Positions 23,500 through 34,620 of a stretch of 64,000 nucleotides of DNA are shown piece after piece; position 1 is the first letter of the stretch; each line of letters starts with the position of its first letter. The stretch spans positions 20,571,320 to 20,635,319 of the forward strand of contig CM046876.1 in the NCBI GenBank assembly GCA_025667525.1, read 5' to 3'. The DNA comes from Glebionis coronaria (Eukaryota; Streptophyta; Magnoliopsida; Asterales; Asteraceae). The notes beneath the pieces are model-generated. The model saw nothing but the letters and a program-made list of their open reading frames with translations, did not search any database and was not told where the DNA came from. Both the position numbers and the translations under genes were made by a program.

Positions 23500-23585
23500 C
23501 CTCCAAATGCGTCAAGTAAATCCCGTGAAGCAACATTGTTTCCGATCCATACTCTCCCTCGGGCAATCTCCTTCATTTTATACAC
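23500..23585 (-). pseudogene. SppA (protease IV)-like exon, 5' half
   Basis: Minus-strand reading KMKEIARGRVWIGNNVASR then DLLDAFGG, preceded by an acceptor (..AATGTAG). The GRVW.G...ASR.L.DA.GG pattern is that of the SppA protease domain end, where the enzyme (a thylakoid-associated serine protease) carries this conserved block. The frame continues into 12087-12032 once the LTR element and one GGAAC copy are ignored. Only this exon is recognised; further exons were not found, so this is probably a dead fragment or a gene torn apart by insertions. Confidence 0.65.
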
Positions 23586-23673
23586 CTACATTATATAATA
23601 ATCACACCAAAGTCACCCACTTGCAGTGACCTATAACTATTCAACATACATAAAGTGTTGCACGACTCACTTA

Positions 23674-24415
23674 CACTCTGTTCTCGAGTTCCTTTTTAAA
23701 GGAATAGAAAGGGAAGGACAGGAAGGGGAAAGGAATGGATCATATTAGGAAGGAAGCATGTGCATTAATTTATCTCCTGGAGTTTATTTTTTAGTTGGGA
23801 GGAAAAGAAAGGGAATCAAACATAGTTACTAAATTACCCCCATTTCTTATGGCCATATAATCATATTATTACTTACCTTGGTTCATGCTTCACTCGTGAA
23901 TCTCGTCTACAATAACATATGTAACACCCCTTTACGTTGCTATCAACGAGTAATCTTTTCAACAAAATACCTGTGGTAACAAATAGTAGTTCATGTAGTT
24001 TTTCATGTTTTTTACACTATGTTTAATGTAGTTTCTGTTAAACATGCATGAAACATTCCGTATAAGGAAGGTACCCTTAACTACAGCTAGTTATGATTAT
24101 ATGTCTGTGTGGACAAACTGTTGCTATTCTTTGTTTATTTGTCGTGGTATGTGTTATGTTAACCCGATGAAGTATATATAAAAATGAGGGTATAAATGTA
24201 ATTTAAGAAAAGCCTATATTTGTTTCTCACGCTTCCTCTCCTGATCATCCCAAAAATGGAGGGATCAACATTACACATAAAAACACATACCTTCCTTTCC
24301 TTTCCCCTTCCCGTCCTCTACCTTTCATTCTTAAAAAAAACTTGAGAACACAAACTTTTTATGATTTCCCATCCTTTCCTTTCCTATTCTTTTAAAAAAA
24401 CTGGAGAACAGAGTG
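23674..24415. mobile_element. 742-bp TIR element, TTA target duplication (Harbinger-like)
   Basis: TTA at 23671-23673 and 24416-24418 brackets ends CACTCTGTTCTC..GAGAACAGAGTG. The terminal repeats extend about 50 bp with A/G-rich subterminal tracts (AGGAAAGG type). No transposase. The TTA duplication fits PIF/Harbinger MITEs; the CACT start would also allow a CACTA derivative. Confidence 0.75.
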
Positions 24416-24502
24416 TTAGCTCCTTCGTCAAGATCGATGACAGCCAAAATGGTACGATTACAGAAACCGCAACACATAAAATGGGTAACAACAATATAAA
24501 AG

Positions 24503-27500
24503 TGATGAGACTGTAATTATACATAGTCTCATCGTCCAAATCGGGCTTAAAACGCTTAAAATGTCATCAAAAATACCCAAAATATGCCTGTGTTTGTTCA
24601 TTGTGTATTTCAGGTATGGATATCGTGAATTCACCAAAAGATCAAAGGAATCAAGCAAAAACGAACACGGGAAACGAAGCCGCACCAAGAACCGGACCCG
24701 AATCATGATTTTCCTATCAAGTCCTTGAACTTTGAAGATTTGGCAACTTTGGTCCCTCTACTTTGGAAGACTTGTCATATTATACCCTTGCAATTCTCAT
24801 TTATTGCATGTGGGTCCCTAATATTTCAAGAGTGTACAAGAATGGTCCTTGAAGAATGCTAAATGAACACATATGGTCCTTGTTATAAGTTTGCTAGATA
24901 AATTGTGCCAAAAATGACAAGTGACCTAAAGTTTTAACAAAGGGAATAGAGTTAATGGCTGTTTAGGCTTCAAATGAAGACATTTTGGAAGTCCAGGGGG
25001 TCCTCTTGCCAAAAATTAAACCCATATCCACTTGAAACCCAACCAAACCCGACCCTACCCTACCCAAACCCGACCAAGCCCAAAACCCAAGCCCAAGTCA
25101 ACTCCCCCAGTCAACACACCCACTAAACCTGTTTTTAACTTTTAAACTTATATTTTATTAATATAAACAGGCGGGTAACACATGCTTAATTCCCTTTCCT
25201 GATTAAACACACACTTACTCACACACTTATGAACAAGCAACCCTAATCCCAATCTAATTCAAACCAAGGGGGTTTTACCCCAAAACATCCAGAATGGTGA
25301 TTTAAGATGTCCTAATCAAAACCCACATCCAACTCACTTCTCCCGTGACTCCAGTAGGCCCCCCCATGTCCCCTGCTTCAACAAAAAAGGCAAAGTTCGA
25401 ATCTTTTGACTCCATCAACGGTTTTGATCCATTCCTTGCTCCCAAAGGACTTAATGAGCGAACAAGATACATTCAAACAGCCTGGCATCCCACATGGACC
25501 TTTTGACCAAGAGTTTGAAGAATTCAAATTGAAGGGCAGATTCAGAATTTTCATTAATAGGGTTTAGTATTTTCTTGTAATTCTAGAAGGATCAGTAGAG
25601 TAGTATAAAATGGGACGAGTTGTGTCCCATTTTGCTTGTTCCAGTTTGCTTTGTAAAAGTCCTTTTTATCTAATAAATAGTTAAAGTTTAGTAAAAATAT
25701 TTGCAAAGTACTCTGAGTTCCATTTATGCTTTCTTAGTGTAATTTTAATTGTTTTCCAACATTCAGTTTAAGTTTTCAGAAAAGTTTCATTCATCAAGTA
25801 ATTTCAAAAGAAAAATCAGTTGTGAGTCCAAAATCCAATAGAAGTGAAAGTGGAAATTGGATTTTGGTTCTCACAATCTGTTTTGTGTTTTGTTAACCAC
25901 ATTGAAAAGTTTTTTAAGTGTGTTCCTATTTGCAAGTTTTCCCAATATTTTCAGAAAATATTATTTTCAATATTTTTGTTACCCCTTTACTGTATCAAAA
26001 GCTACAAGCTTTTAGCTTGTAGCCCTTGATACTTGAAGTCTGTTTAGTGGTTTTGTGGTATTGTGCAGGCAAGAAGAGGAAAGCAAGTCCATCATCCATC
26101 TCATTTCATTTTTTTTACCCTTGAAGATATTGTTCTCCCTGGTTCTGTTGTTGAACCTCAACAGGGATTCTCTACAAGCTCCCCATAAGCTCACATGAGC
26201 TCAAAGTAAATTGATTAAGGAAGGCATCAGCTTGGTATGGCTTGAACCCCTTTTTCCATTTTTTATGAGATTTTTATGTGAATTATGTGATTTGTGAGAA
26301 ACTTGTTCTTAAGTTGTTTTTCTTGTTTGATATTGCTGTTTTAGGATTAGTATACATGTTTAGATCAATCATAATCAGTTTGGTTGGCTTATGATAGTAT
26401 TTGGTTTGAGAAAGTAGTGTTACTGATTATTAGGGGGTGTTTGGGTCTGCTTATTAAATCTAGTAATTGAAATTTATTTGGTTTAAAAATAGCTTAAACA
26501 TACTCAATGGGTTGTATTTAGGTAGTAGTAGTGTTTGGTTTTCAGTTTGGTAAGGATATAACAAGTTTGCATTATAAAATTTTGGTTCTTATAGCTTAAA
26601 AACAGCAATTCTTGTTTCTGCCTTGTTTTGTGCAAATTGTTGCTCACAAGCTTGTAATTTGTTAGAAGATAGGGTGACCTAGGGTTTGTAACCATTTGTG
26701 TGTGATTGGGTTGGGTATTAAGCAAGTACTTGGCAGTCAAAACTCACCATTGTGCCATTTGCACCAACATAAGGTTCATCAGACCCCTAGGAACCATTTA
26801 CAGTAACTTATTAGGGTAATTTGTGTGTGATACTTGTATTGTGGTTGTGTGTTTTTTAGCATTTACTGACTCCCTACACTCCACTGAGTGTAGGGGTGCC
26901 CCTCTTGTCCAAAAATACCAACTCAATCTCAATCTACAAGCAAATCACCCACCAGACATTGATTTTGCACTAGCAGTGGGAACTTCATTACCCCTGCTAG
27001 TGCTTTAGTTCCCACTGCCCAGCAAAAGGACAAAAGTCCACAAGTGTCATTGTCAGAAACTTAGAAATTTGTCTTTAGTGAACTTTTTTAAGTTTTAGGT
27101 TTTCAAATTAGTGTCATTATTTTTCTTATTTAATTTTTGATTTTTCAGTTTAATTTATTTTTGTGTTACTGTTCATTTGCTATTTTTCACATTAAATAGC
27201 TTATTTAATTACTTTTTAATTACTGTTTTTTTGGAATTTAGTGTGAAAAATTATTATTTTTCACTTTTAAAATTTTTCCTAGACTTAGAATTATATTTTG
27301 AGATTTTTGGTTTTAAAAATTTTCACTGTTCACTTTTTAATCATTTTTAATAATTAATTTAGTATAATTAGGATTTAATTATTAAACTGTTTTGTCTTTT
27401 AGTGCAAATTTTTACTTTTTTCAGACTTTTTCAATTTTCTACTGTTCTTTAGGGTAATTTAGGATTTTTAAAATTGTCAAATTAATTTTGGCATTATTTT

Positions 27501-28087
27501 ATTAATTTTAATCATTATTTTAGTTTAAAAATAGTTTTTAGTGATTAAAAAAATAGAAAATAGTTTTTAAAATTTAGGAAAAATACTTTTTAGTCATTAA
27601 ATAATATAAGTTAGTTATTATTTCAATAAATTAATATTTTGGGCATTTTGTTAATTATATTTAATTTTTGGGCTTTAATTAGCATTAAAAATTGAATATT
27701 TAATTAATAAAAGGTTTTTAAATATATTTGTTGGATTTTTATTCTTATTTATATTATTTAAGACTTATTTTTAGCTTTTAATTAATTTTCAGGTTTTGTT
27801 TTTAATTTCGTCGCGTTTTACGTATTTACGTTCGCGTTTTACGTCAACGTCGTAGTGTAAATCGTAGTCGTAGCTCGTCTTTTATTTTTCTCTCTTTAAA
27901 CCAAAAACGTCACTAATCCAAACAACTTGATTTTACATATATTGGCACATTAATACACACACCTCCTTCGAGAACGAACTTGGAATTTATTCGTCTTCAC
28001 GGTTTTCCTAAATCGTGTCGATTAATACTTACCGCCTTTATACTCGTCTTTCCTAAGACTTGTATATCTATAAAAACTACCACATCA
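24503..28087 (+). repeat. 5' LTR of the gag-protease element
   Basis: 3585 bp. TATAAAA at 25604-25610 runs straight into a perfect 10-bp stem with a 7-base loop (25607-25633). Other perfect stems: 9 bp at the very terminus (24504-24533), 10 bp near 26872-26895, and two interlocking stems at 26967-27018. The region from 27060 on is very AT-rich. Small ORFs such as 26823-27008 are identical in both LTRs only because the LTRs are copies. Confidence 0.92.
25604..25633 (+). promoter_or_regulatory. LTR TATA box with hairpin at the likely transcription start
   Basis: TATAAAA followed at once by AAAATGGGAC, a 7-base loop, and GTCCCATTTT. The same arrangement is at about 35728-35757 in the 3' LTR. 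Confidence 0.6.
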
Positions 28088-28091
28088 ATTT

Positions 28092-28109
28092 TGGCACCGC
28101 TGCCGGGGA
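28092..28109 (+). promoter_or_regulatory. primer-binding site (Asp-tRNA type)
   Basis: TGGCACCGCTGCCGGGGA, four bases after the LTR. It differs at two positions from the Asp-tRNA complement commonly used by Athila-like elements. Confidence 0.82.
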
Positions 28110-28940
28110 GGTGTTTAGTGTGTCATTATTATTAGTATCGTGTTTGTGTGAGTAGTGCGTTTTTGCTTTTCAATTTTTGGAAAGCGTGAATATCGTACAT
28201 ACTCATTTTTGTTATTTTTCTCTATTATATTATAGTATCAAAATAAATCGTGTTTAATTTTTCTAAATTAAACACAAAACAATCTTTACTATATTGTAGA
28301 TATATTGGTTTTCGTTTTTCTTGTGAATATATTATTACTATTTTGTACTACGTAAGAACAATAAATATACAAGTACTACAAAAGCGTGAAAACGCAACCT
28401 TGATTCGGGATTTCATCACTCGATCATTGTATTCGAATCTAAAGCAAAAGTTTAAAGGCAAAATAGATAAATACTTTCGTGAGGCTTAATTTCAATTAAC
28501 ACAAACTATAAGGTGGGTATAAGGCGGTTGTATTTCACGACCTAAAGGAAAAAGGCTCTTAAGTGCTTCGCGCCGCCTCGTTTCCTCCGCTTGCTTGTGC
28601 GTGTTTTGAGAAAGAGGGCTAATCGAGGGTTTGCCGCCCAAGTATTATCTACGTATATTATATTTTCTTGTGTTTTCAAGATTAAAACCTCTTGAACGTT
28701 TTGGTGTTCCACCAACGTTCTAAAGTGATCGAGAACGTTCACTCCACGTGATCGTTTTCATTCTTTGAGGCTCCTTTAATCGAGAAAGTCGATTCGAGGA
28801 GAGATTTGTAGATTTTTGTCTACGTAATACATTCAAAAATCCAAAAAATTAAAAAACAATCAAAAACCAAAAAAAAAATTGAAAAATCGAAAAACCGCAA
28901 AAAGAATCTTCTTTGCTACCATCCATTCTACGCTTAGTGC
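28110..28940 (+). other. gypsy leader before gag
   Basis: About 830 bp of untranslated leader, AT-rich with A-rich runs just before gag (28840-28905). Short ORFs here are not family-like. Confidence 0.6.
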
Positions 28941-29190
28941 ATGCGCACTCGATCGAAGGACTATTCCAATTCTAGTGAAGCTTCGAATCGACGCAATCGT
29001 AATCGAAGGAATCGACGACGTAGACGAGAATTAGAAACCGACGTTCCTAATATCGTTGTTGAAGAGACCTTAGACGAGATGGCCGACAATCGTTCGATGA
29101 TGGAATTGCTTCAAGCGCCCACTGAGGGGTTATGGAGACGCGATCGTAATTCCCGCTATCGAGGCGGAGAATTTTGAGATCAAGAGCGGA
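28941..29190 (+). pseudogene. gag N-terminus, separated from the main ORF by a one-base frameshift
   Basis: Starts ATG at 28941 with the Athila-type Gag N-terminus: an Arg/Asn-rich stretch (RRNRNRRNRRRRR), then MADNRSMMELLQAPTEG. At the G run 29126-29129 one extra G shifts the frame and gives a stop at 29175-29177. The reading expected for the family (ending ..ENFEIKSG) continues in the frame of the long ORF. The break is a single-base insertion near residue 63, and the intact ORF's Met at 29191 is therefore an internal methionine of the original Gag. Confidence 0.8.
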
Positions 29191-32100
29191 ATGCTTTCGT
29201 TGATCCAAGCTACGAAGTTTCGAGGTCGTGAAGCCGATAATCCTCACGACCATATTCGGAATTTCGATCGTCTTTTAGCCACGAGCAAGTTTAAGAACGT
29301 CGACACCGATGTCGTCAAGCTTATGCTTTTTCCTTACTCGCTCGATGGTGCCGCCAAGGATTGGTACGAGAAAGAGCCACCTAATTCCATAGTTACGTGG
29401 AAGGATCTCGTTTCCAAGTTCGTTAATTATTTTTTCCCACCGTCTAAGACAACGTTTTTCAAAAACGAGATTACGAAATTTGAGCAAAAACCGAATGAAT
29501 CTTTTAGAGACGCGTGGGATCGCTTTAAGGAATTGCTTAGGCAATGTCCTCACCATGGTTTTTCCGAGTTGCACCAAATCGATACGTTTTACAACGGTCT
29601 TAATTTTCACGAACAAGACTCGTTGAATTACGCCGCCGGTGGCAACTTTTTGTGTAAGACTCCGAAAGATGCATTGATAATTATCGAAAACCGATCCAAG
29701 GTTTACCAACTCCGCAATGCACCGAGTGTTGCCAATGTCGCCAATGTTAGTAGTTCCCATAGCGACATTGAGAGAGTTGATGCGAAAGTCGACAAGCTTA
29801 CGAATATGTTCACGTCTTTTCTCGTTGAGATGCAAAAGAAAGACGCTCCCGCTACGGTGAAAGCGGTTGAGGTTTCGTGTACGTTTTGTGGTGGACCTCG
29901 TAATTATTACGAGTGTGCGGCTACGGATGGCCAAACGTCTAATGTGAGTGCGTTAAATGGAAACAACAATTTTTCAAATCAAAATAACGCGGGTCCATCA
30001 CAACAAGGCAATTATAACCAAGGCAACAATTTTCAAAATCGAAACAATTTTCATGGAAATAATCAACAAGGAAATTTTTCGAATCAAAATCAAGGAGGTT
30101 ATAATCAAAGTCGTAATATAACTTGGCAAAATAGAGATAACAATCAAGGAAACAATTTTTCAAGTGGTAATCAAAACAATTTTCAAAGAAGTAATGAAAA
30201 CCAAGGGAACTTTAATTCTAATCAAAATAGTTCGTCAAACGATTTTCAAAATTACATGAAAACGAATGAGGCTAATATGAGACGATTAGAGGGAGAAATT
30301 GGTACTTTGAAAAATGACTTTACAAATACTTTGAAATTGCAAAACACGAAGATTGAGCAAGGGCAAATTGATATAAAAAAGATGTTTTCGGCCATAATGA
30401 ACAAAGCCTCGGGTTCGTCATCGAGTTCGTTACCTAGTGACACCGTTGCTAATCCGAAAGAACAATGTAAAGCCGCCTCGTCTCGTGAGAAAGGTCGTGT
30501 GATTACCCCTAACCTTGAAGGATTCCGTGTTGTTTATCCCTCTCAACCCTCGACTTCTAAGACGTCTTCTTGTTCTAAAATCGATGGGGTGAACGTGGCG
30601 AACAAGGAAAAAAGTGCACACCCTCGTGTACCTCAAATTCCATCCACGGTTCAAAAAGATAGCTTTGTCGACCTTACCAAAGTAACCCTTGAAGAAACTT
30701 GTGCTTCGATCCTTCTTAAAAAACCCAAAAGGCGTATGCCGAGAAAGGAAAAGGATCCGGGCCAATTTCTACTACCTTGTGATTTTTCCGAGATTGAGGG
30801 ATGTTTATCCCTTGCCGATTTAGGTGCTAGCATCAATCTCATGCCTCGTTCTCTTTGGAAATTGATGAGATTGCCTTCGCTTACCCCCACAAATATGACA
30901 ATCGAGCTTGCAAATTGTACACCTTTAATACCAATTGGAATAGCCGAGGATGTCTATGTTAGGATTGGAAAGTTTGTTTTTCCCGCGGATTTCGTTATAT
31001 CCGATTACGAGTGTGACCCTAAATGTCCCATTATTTTAGGCCGACCATTCTTATCGACGGCTAGAACCGTAATCGACGTTCACGAGGGGAGACTTACTAT
31101 GAGATATGGGGATGAAAAAATAGACTTTTTCGCTAGAAAATCCCAAGGGTTTAATGAGAATGAAAAAACCGAGGTTTCAAAACCTAATGATTCAAATGAT
31201 TTCAAAATGTTTACTTTAGCGGAAAGAATGAAGCTTGATGCATATTTTGAAAGAATTAAGAAAAACGGTTTTAAAGATGATGATTTTAATGATAAAGAGT
31301 ACGTGTACCTAATTCAAAAGGGTATGTGTAAATTTATGGATGAAAACTCACTTTGGGATGTTTTTAGCGAAACAAGTGAACCACCAATTCCGAAGGGCGA
31401 CGTTAGTGCCATCACGACAAAGACCAATATGGGCTCGTCTTCACCACCTTCGAAGGACCACGTCTTTGAGGCTTCAACTTCTAACTCCATCGAAGTACCT
31501 CCTTTGCCTAGGCCAACACCCGTTGAGGCTAAAGGGTTTATCAACATCGATCCTCTCGTCTTAGAAAAGTCACCTAAGCATAGTCATTCGACTTGTAAGT
31601 CCATGGTTGTGAGTGCTCACATCGACTCTTTCTTTGACGATGACGATGGCGATTTTGCCGAGATTGATCACGTACTTCGAAATCCACGTGCTATTTTTGA
31701 CTCTCCTAAGAAGAAACATGTGAAGTACGATGATTACGAGTTTGATCCCGAGATTGAGGAAATCATTGAACGAGAGCTAGCTCTTATGCCTTCACTTCCA
31801 CCTACGAGTAAGGTCGATCTTTCCAAAATCGAGGATGAACTTAATGAGTTGGAACGTCTTATTTTCGATGACGAACCAACTCATGTGACCACTAAGAATC
31901 CAATTCTCGAGGAGTTACCTAATCAACACTCCTCATTTGAGAATGACGTTTACCACATTCGTGAGGATCTAACTTATCAACGATCCCCACAAAAGAATGA
32001 TGGTTTCGTGCTTGATCGTGATCTTTTCGAGAGAGTTTCTAAGATACTCAAGGAGGGGAATGACAAACATTGGTTTGAAAAGCCTATCTTTGATGAAGAA

Positions 32101-32748
32101 ATCGATGAGATAGACGTTCACGAGGATGACGAGTATGTAGACCCCGAAGGGGCGGTGTTCTTTATTGACAAACGTTTTGAGAACTTATATAATCCGCCAC
32201 CCCCTCCCGCCAATGACTTAAATGTGAGGATTTTTAGCGCGACTAATTTTGAATTTGACACGCCAAATGTTTTCGACATTATCAAATCGGGTTTTCATAA
32301 AGAGTTTTTAAACGATGGAAAAGGAAAAGATTTTAAAAATGTTTTAAAAGATTTTTCTACATGTTTAACTCCGTCATCACCGCGTTTGATGAGTACTACC
32401 ACCTCGTCTACTCCTTTTGACGACGGTTGGTGTGGTCTTAGTATGGGGGAAGCCCCAAATGTTCCCTCACACTTTACCACCGAGGACGAGATTTACGATC
32501 CCGGAATTGCTTGTAAAGGGAAATCTCGGTCTTCCACCGATGCAGTAAATGGAAAATCTTTTCGTTTGCTTGGTGTGAGTCTACGTCGAGTAGCTCATTT
32601 TAGTGACTTACCCATTGCCCCACCTTTCTACTTCTCATCTATTTTCTTCTACCCTATTGGGGTTTGTGTTGAAGTAGCGTTGTTTCGTCTTTCATCCGAA
32701 AACGAAGACGCCATCTTTGACCTCGGTATACGTTTATCGGGTTTTTAA
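29191..32748 (+). CDS. Gag-aspartic protease polyprotein with a long novel C-terminal extension (1185 aa)
   Basis: Gag forms the particle and the protease matures it. Residues 10-165: Gag capsid region (HDHIRNFDRLL, AAKDWYEKEP, ESFRDAWDRFKELLRQCPHHG). Residues 230-242: a zinc knuckle (CTFCGG..C) in which the usual His is Arg. Residues 245-360: an Asn/Gln/Gly-rich linker. Residues 535-650: retroviral-type protease with active site D543 in ADLGASINLMP and the second signature IILGRPFLSTA at about 614-624. From about 650 to the stop, where Athila-type elements run into RT, there is instead an acidic, serine/proline-containing region with no RT, RNase H or integrase motif. It has Asp/Glu runs (DDDDGDF, EIEEIIEREL, EEIDEIDVHEDDEY) and a hydrophobic patch near 1142-1165. 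The 3.5-kb frame is intact apart from the N-terminal frameshift at 29126, which argues for recent selection or youth. Confidence 0.9.
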   Translation: MLSLIQATKFRGREADNPHDHIRNFDRLLATSKFKNVDTDVVKLMLFPYSLDGAAKDWYEKEPPNSIVTWKDLVSKFVNYFFPPSKTTFFKNEITKFEQKPNESFRDAWDRFKELLRQCPHHGFSELHQIDTFYNGLNFHEQDSLNYAAGGNFLCKTPKDALIIIENRSKVYQLRNAPSVANVANVSSSHSDIERVDAKVDKLTNMFTSFLVEMQKKDAPATVKAVEVSCTFCGGPRNYYECAATDGQTSNVSALNGNNNFSNQNNAGPSQQGNYNQGNNFQNRNNFHGNNQQGNFSNQNQGGYNQSRNITWQNRDNNQGNNFSSGNQNNFQRSNENQGNFNSNQNSSSNDFQNYMKTNEANMRRLEGEIGTLKNDFTNTLKLQNTKIEQGQIDIKKMFSAIMNKASGSSSSSLPSDTVANPKEQCKAASSREKGRVITPNLEGFRVVYPSQPSTSKTSSCSKIDGVNVANKEKSAHPRVPQIPSTVQKDSFVDLTKVTLEETCASILLKKPKRRMPRKEKDPGQFLLPCDFSEIEGCLSLADLGASINLMPRSLWKLMRLPSLTPTNMTIELANCTPLIPIGIAEDVYVRIGKFVFPADFVISDYECDPKCPIILGRPFLSTARTVIDVHEGRLTMRYGDEKIDFFARKSQGFNENEKTEVSKPNDSNDFKMFTLAERMKLDAYFERIKKNGFKDDDFNDKEYVYLIQKGMCKFMDENSLWDVFSETSEPPIPKGDVSAITTKTNMGSSSPPSKDHVFEASTSNSIEVPPLPRPTPVEAKGFINIDPLVLEKSPKHSHSTCKSMVVSAHIDSFFDDDDGDFAEIDHVLRNPRAIFDSPKKKHVKYDDYEFDPEIEEIIERELALMPSLPPTSKVDLSKIEDELNELERLIFDDEPTHVTTKNPILEELPNQHSSFENDVYHIREDLTYQRSPQKNDGFVLDRDLFERVSKILKEGNDKHWFEKPIFDEEIDEIDVHEDDEYVDPEGAVFFIDKRFENLYNPPPPPANDLNVRIFSATNFEFDTPNVFDIIKSGFHKEFLNDGKGKDFKNVLKDFSTCLTPSSPRLMSTTTSSTPFDDGWCGLSMGEAPNVPSHFTTEDEIYDPGIACKGKSRSSTDAVNGKSFRLLGVSLRRVAHFSDLPIAPPFYFSSIFFYPIGVCVEVALFRLSSENEDAIFDLGIRLSGF

Positions 32749-34605
32749 AGTACTGCACGTACTTTTGGGCCTTGTTTATCATGTAAGTCCCACCAAAAAT
32801 GACCATACCAAGATTATCCCTAAATGATCACATTTATGGGGATTTGAGTCGAGCTTTTGACTCGGTTATCAAAAACAAGGTGCCTCGTGGGGGATTCTCA
32901 TGCTTATCCTTGTACATATTATTGCTTTCTTAGTTAACGTAACGAGAGGACTTGTGCTCTTCCAACCTTTGTTTCGTGGTTGTTTGTGATTGTGATCTAT
33001 TAGGTCCATCGTCATCATTGAAGCCTCTCGTGTTCGTTTTATGGATCACTCGAGCTTCGATCGTTGCCTTTGGAGATTCCGATATCCGATGATATCCTTT
33101 TATGTTCTAACGTTTATCTTATTAGCATAATTCATAAACGGCTTTTAGGTTATTCGTTTTACCCTTTCCATGCTCGAGATTAAGTATTCGACTTCGTCTC
33201 TAGTATGGGGGTGTTTTCACCCCTAGACTCGAAACATTGAGGACAATGTTTAGTTTTAGTACGGGGGGGTGAGTAGATACTTCACCTTGCTTACGTCACC
33301 TTGCAATCCAATATTCATCTTTTTGCTATCGTTTTGTTGCAAATAAGGCTAAAAATGGCCAAATTTTAAAATTTTTTCTAGTTTTTCATAAGTGTTTAAG
33401 ACACGACTATAGGTTTTCCGATGGTGAGAACGAGAGTAATTTTTGACTCGACCGTGCGTGTTGAGCACTTAGCTTCGATGCTTTAACTTTTTAGGCTAAG
33501 TCTCTTAAATGAGGACGAGAAATGATAGAGTTATTTATAAGTCTCGTAATCGTCACGATCTTATGTGTAGTAATTATTAGCTTATTCTCCCAACGCTTTT
33601 GCATAATAAATTGTTAATAAATATTGATTTGGCGGTTTAGTCACTATTGTTGGGTTTCTAAATTGTTTTGGTAGCTTCCATGTAATTAAATTGGGAAAAT
33701 ATTAAGGTATCGCCAGCGTCACGGTTTTGAAGTATTGGCACCCGAATAATCGAAAGCTTCACCTAATAATAAGATTTCAAGTGCTCACCTAAATTAAGCA
33801 AAAATTTGAAGCTCACAAGGCCGAAAAATCTATGCCCAAATTGAAAGTGAATCAAGCCTTAATCTTCGAAGCTTTAAAGATCCAAAATTCGCTTTAGCGT
33901 GAGGATATACGTCTTTGGCTAATAAACCCACCGATGAGGCGGATAATAAAAGGCAAGGCAAGACCGAAGTCATAATAAAAGCTCCATGGCGGAGTTGAAT
34001 AAAAGATGGAGGTAAACCAAAGATAATAAGGCCCTTCCGTTAGGGGGCGTATAAAAGTCTTGGTAATAAGTCTCATGTTCAAAACCGTTATAAAATCGTG
34101 TTTATCGATCCTTCTTGTTGACTTAATTTTTTTGACATCGTTGTCTATTGGGATGAATTATTAATTTAATGATTTTGGTTACACCGTTAAGTTTCTATTT
34201 TTAGACTTAATCTCTATTCACGCATAAGTCAATAATGTATCCTCGTGATCATTAAGACAAAATAAAATATAAGAGATACCAAGTAGGAATAAGGGAGTTT
34301 AGGTTCGTAATTAACACTCATGAGAAGTGATCGTGTTGCTAACTTATAATAACAATGATCTCGTTACACGCTTAGCATGGAATTGGGTGAAAATCAAGGA
34401 CGACGAAATTATTTCTAACGAAGCATTCACGTGTTCTTGTTCTATGATCCTAAAAGTCACATTCTCGTGATGAAAACATTACATTATGTCTAAAACACGA
34501 GTAGTAGATTATTTAAATTTATGTCTTCAATAAATGTCATCATAAAATGAATTTTGGAAGTGCTATGATACTTAATTCTAGCATTGCGTGGGGACACGGC
34601 AATGG
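32749..34605 (+). other. gypsy 3' interval with internal polypurine-like blocks
   Basis: Non-coding. AGTATGGGGG at about 33201-33210 and GAGGACAATGTT..TTTTAGTACGGGGGGG at about 33239-33268 duplicate the theme of the real tract at 34606-34620. The stretch 33880-34080 repeats an AATAAGGC/AATAAAAG theme. No ORF of interest. Confidence 0.6.
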
Positions 34606-34620
34606 TTTAGTATGGGGGAG
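34606..34620 (+). promoter_or_regulatory. polypurine tract of the gag-protease element
   Basis: TTTAGTATGGGGGAG directly before the 3' LTR TGATGAGA; the primer for plus-strand DNA synthesis. Confidence 0.85.

Noticed and set aside
26823..27008. 61-residue ORF identical at 36912-37097
   Set aside because: Lies in paired LTRs over the interlocking stems; identity reflects LTR copying, not selection on protein.
29275..29934. 219-residue antisense ORF within gag, and other minus-strand ORFs to 32480
   Set aside because: Shadows of the Gag-protease frame; no domain or separate promoter.
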